Source: Kiritimatiellales bacterium (lineage in GTDB: Bacteria; Verrucomicrobiota; Kiritimatiellia; Kiritimatiellales; Pontiellaceae). From it: DNA of 6,505 nt. The DNA is taken from assembly GCA_030625905.1 (NCBI GenBank), contig DAOUQA010000118.1:1-6505 (forward strand), in the 5' to 3' direction. A program made the position numbers and the translations under genes. Below, one piece after another: positions 5,869 to 6,505 of the stretch. The notes below the pieces were generated by a model. It saw only the letters and a list, made by a program, of their open reading frames with translations, had not been told where the DNA came from and did not search any database. Position 1 is the stretch's first letter. Each line of letters begins with the position of its first letter.

Positions 5869-6505
5869 ATGAAAAGGAGAATTGGATTTTATATCATGGG
5901 GATGCTTGTCTGGAGCGTTTTTATTGCCGGAGCAAGAGGAGATGGGATTCGCGTAGAATCCACAGTACCGCTTTCCATTCATTCGGGAGAAGATGCTCCC
6001 CTCAGTGCAACGATTTCCTATCAAGCATTGGAGGTGAGCAAGACTCTTAATGAAATTAGTTCATCGGATCCTGATTATTTGGTGTTTTTTAGGAGATTTT
6101 TCGAGAGCCTCATTGCGGGGGAGCACGATGATATTGCTCGTTTAACGTATCCTGAAGGGCAAAAGGTGGAGAAGCGCTTGGATCATTTTAAAGAGGTACA
6201 ACAACTCTACGGCAAACTTAAGTTAGAAGATATGCGCCTTAAATCCATAGTGTTTATAGAAGATTCTTTCTATTTCGTTTGCCTTTCTGGGGTTGGTAAG
6301 GATGCGCGTAGGTTTAGTTGTCTTATTAGAAAAGGGGAGAATGGTGGACACTGGTGGGATCTTAAGGAAAAGGAGTATCGTGATGTAGTGTCTATTTTAA
6401 GCTTAGCGTTTAGGTATAAGTTTTCAGACGCGCCCCAACGCTCAGAGGCACAGCATCCGATATTTAATAGGGAGGTGATCATTACCCCTATAGCGTCGCA
6501 TGAAA
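5869..6505 (+). CDS. Exported protein of unknown function, N-terminal part
   Basis: The frame is open for 212 codons from the ATG at 5869 and leaves the window on the right. GGGAGG (5858-5863) sits 5 nt upstream and supports the start. The first residues MKRR plus the core IGFYIMGMLVWSVFIAGA form a signal peptide, with cleavage likely around residues 22-26. There is no lipobox cysteine. I do not recognise the family. From about residue 68 the pattern is a helix-rich part (YLVFFRRFFESLIAGEHDDI), then alternating hydrophobic strands (KSIVFIEDSFYFVCLSG, 125-141; FSCLIRKG, 149-156) and HWWDLKEKEY (161-170). This is reminiscent of small NTF2-like folds, but that is only a guess. Third positions use noticeably more A and T than thrS or the beta-helix gene, which may indicate a different origin. 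Confidence 0.75.
   Translation, partial: MKRRIGFYIMGMLVWSVFIAGARGDGIRVESTVPLSIHSGEDAPLSATISYQALEVSKTLNEISSSDPDYLVFFRRFFESLIAGEHDDIARLTYPEGQKVEKRLDHFKEVQQLYGKLKLEDMRLKSIVFIEDSFYFVCLSGVGKDARRFSCLIRKGENGGHWWDLKEKEYRDVVSILSLAFRYKFSDAPQRSEAQHPIFNREVIITPIASHE

Overview
The window (moderately GC-rich bacterial DNA) holds a housekeeping translation block on the minus strand, followed by a more loosely packed accessory stretch. The Shine-Dalgarno sites are strong (GGGAGG, GGAGGT, GAGGAG). The exported proteins have Sec signal peptides, and one is a large autotransporter-like beta-helix protein. This suggests a Gram-negative bacterium, perhaps of the Planctomycetes-Verrucomicrobia-Chlamydiae group (for example Kiritimatiellota or Lentisphaerota). 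That placement is an impression from protein style and repeats, not a demonstrated assignment.

Minus-strand block, read from 3750 down to 1. A consensus-like sigma-70 promoter (TTGACA, 17-nt spacer, TATATT) drives thrS, a threonyl-tRNA synthetase without the N-terminal TGS domain. It is followed after 50 nt by infC, encoding initiation factor IF-3. infC is best read from an AUU start codon at 1899, five nt behind GGAGGT, rather than from the downstream GTG at 1830. Only 33 nt after infC, a secreted repetitive beta-helix protein begins and runs off the left edge. The ribosomal protein genes rpmI and rplT, which usually follow infC, are not there.

Intergenic region 3690-4155. This 466-nt stretch contains the thrS promoter, an 11-bp near-perfect hairpin just upstream of it, a 14-bp-arm inverted repeat, two 19-nt direct repeats with a 24-nt period, and a 14-codon reading frame with an excellent ribosome binding site inside a small hairpin. 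It looks like a regulatory zone plus debris of one or more mobile-element ends.

Plus-strand and accessory part. At 4156-5076 is an exported hydrolase of the endonuclease/exonuclease/phosphatase superfamily with all expected catalytic motifs. Convergent to it is a 5'-truncated dinB: only the C-terminal little-finger domain and beta-clamp-binding tail of DNA polymerase IV remain, so it is probably a pseudogene. After about 200 nt without a recognisable gene, an AT-richer plus-strand gene for an exported protein of unknown function begins at 5869 and runs off the right edge.

No rRNA, tRNA, CRISPR array, intact transposase or obvious multi-gene defence or biosynthetic system was seen. The most notable points are the AUU start and broken synteny of the thrS-infC operon, the structured intergenic region, and the decapitated dinB.
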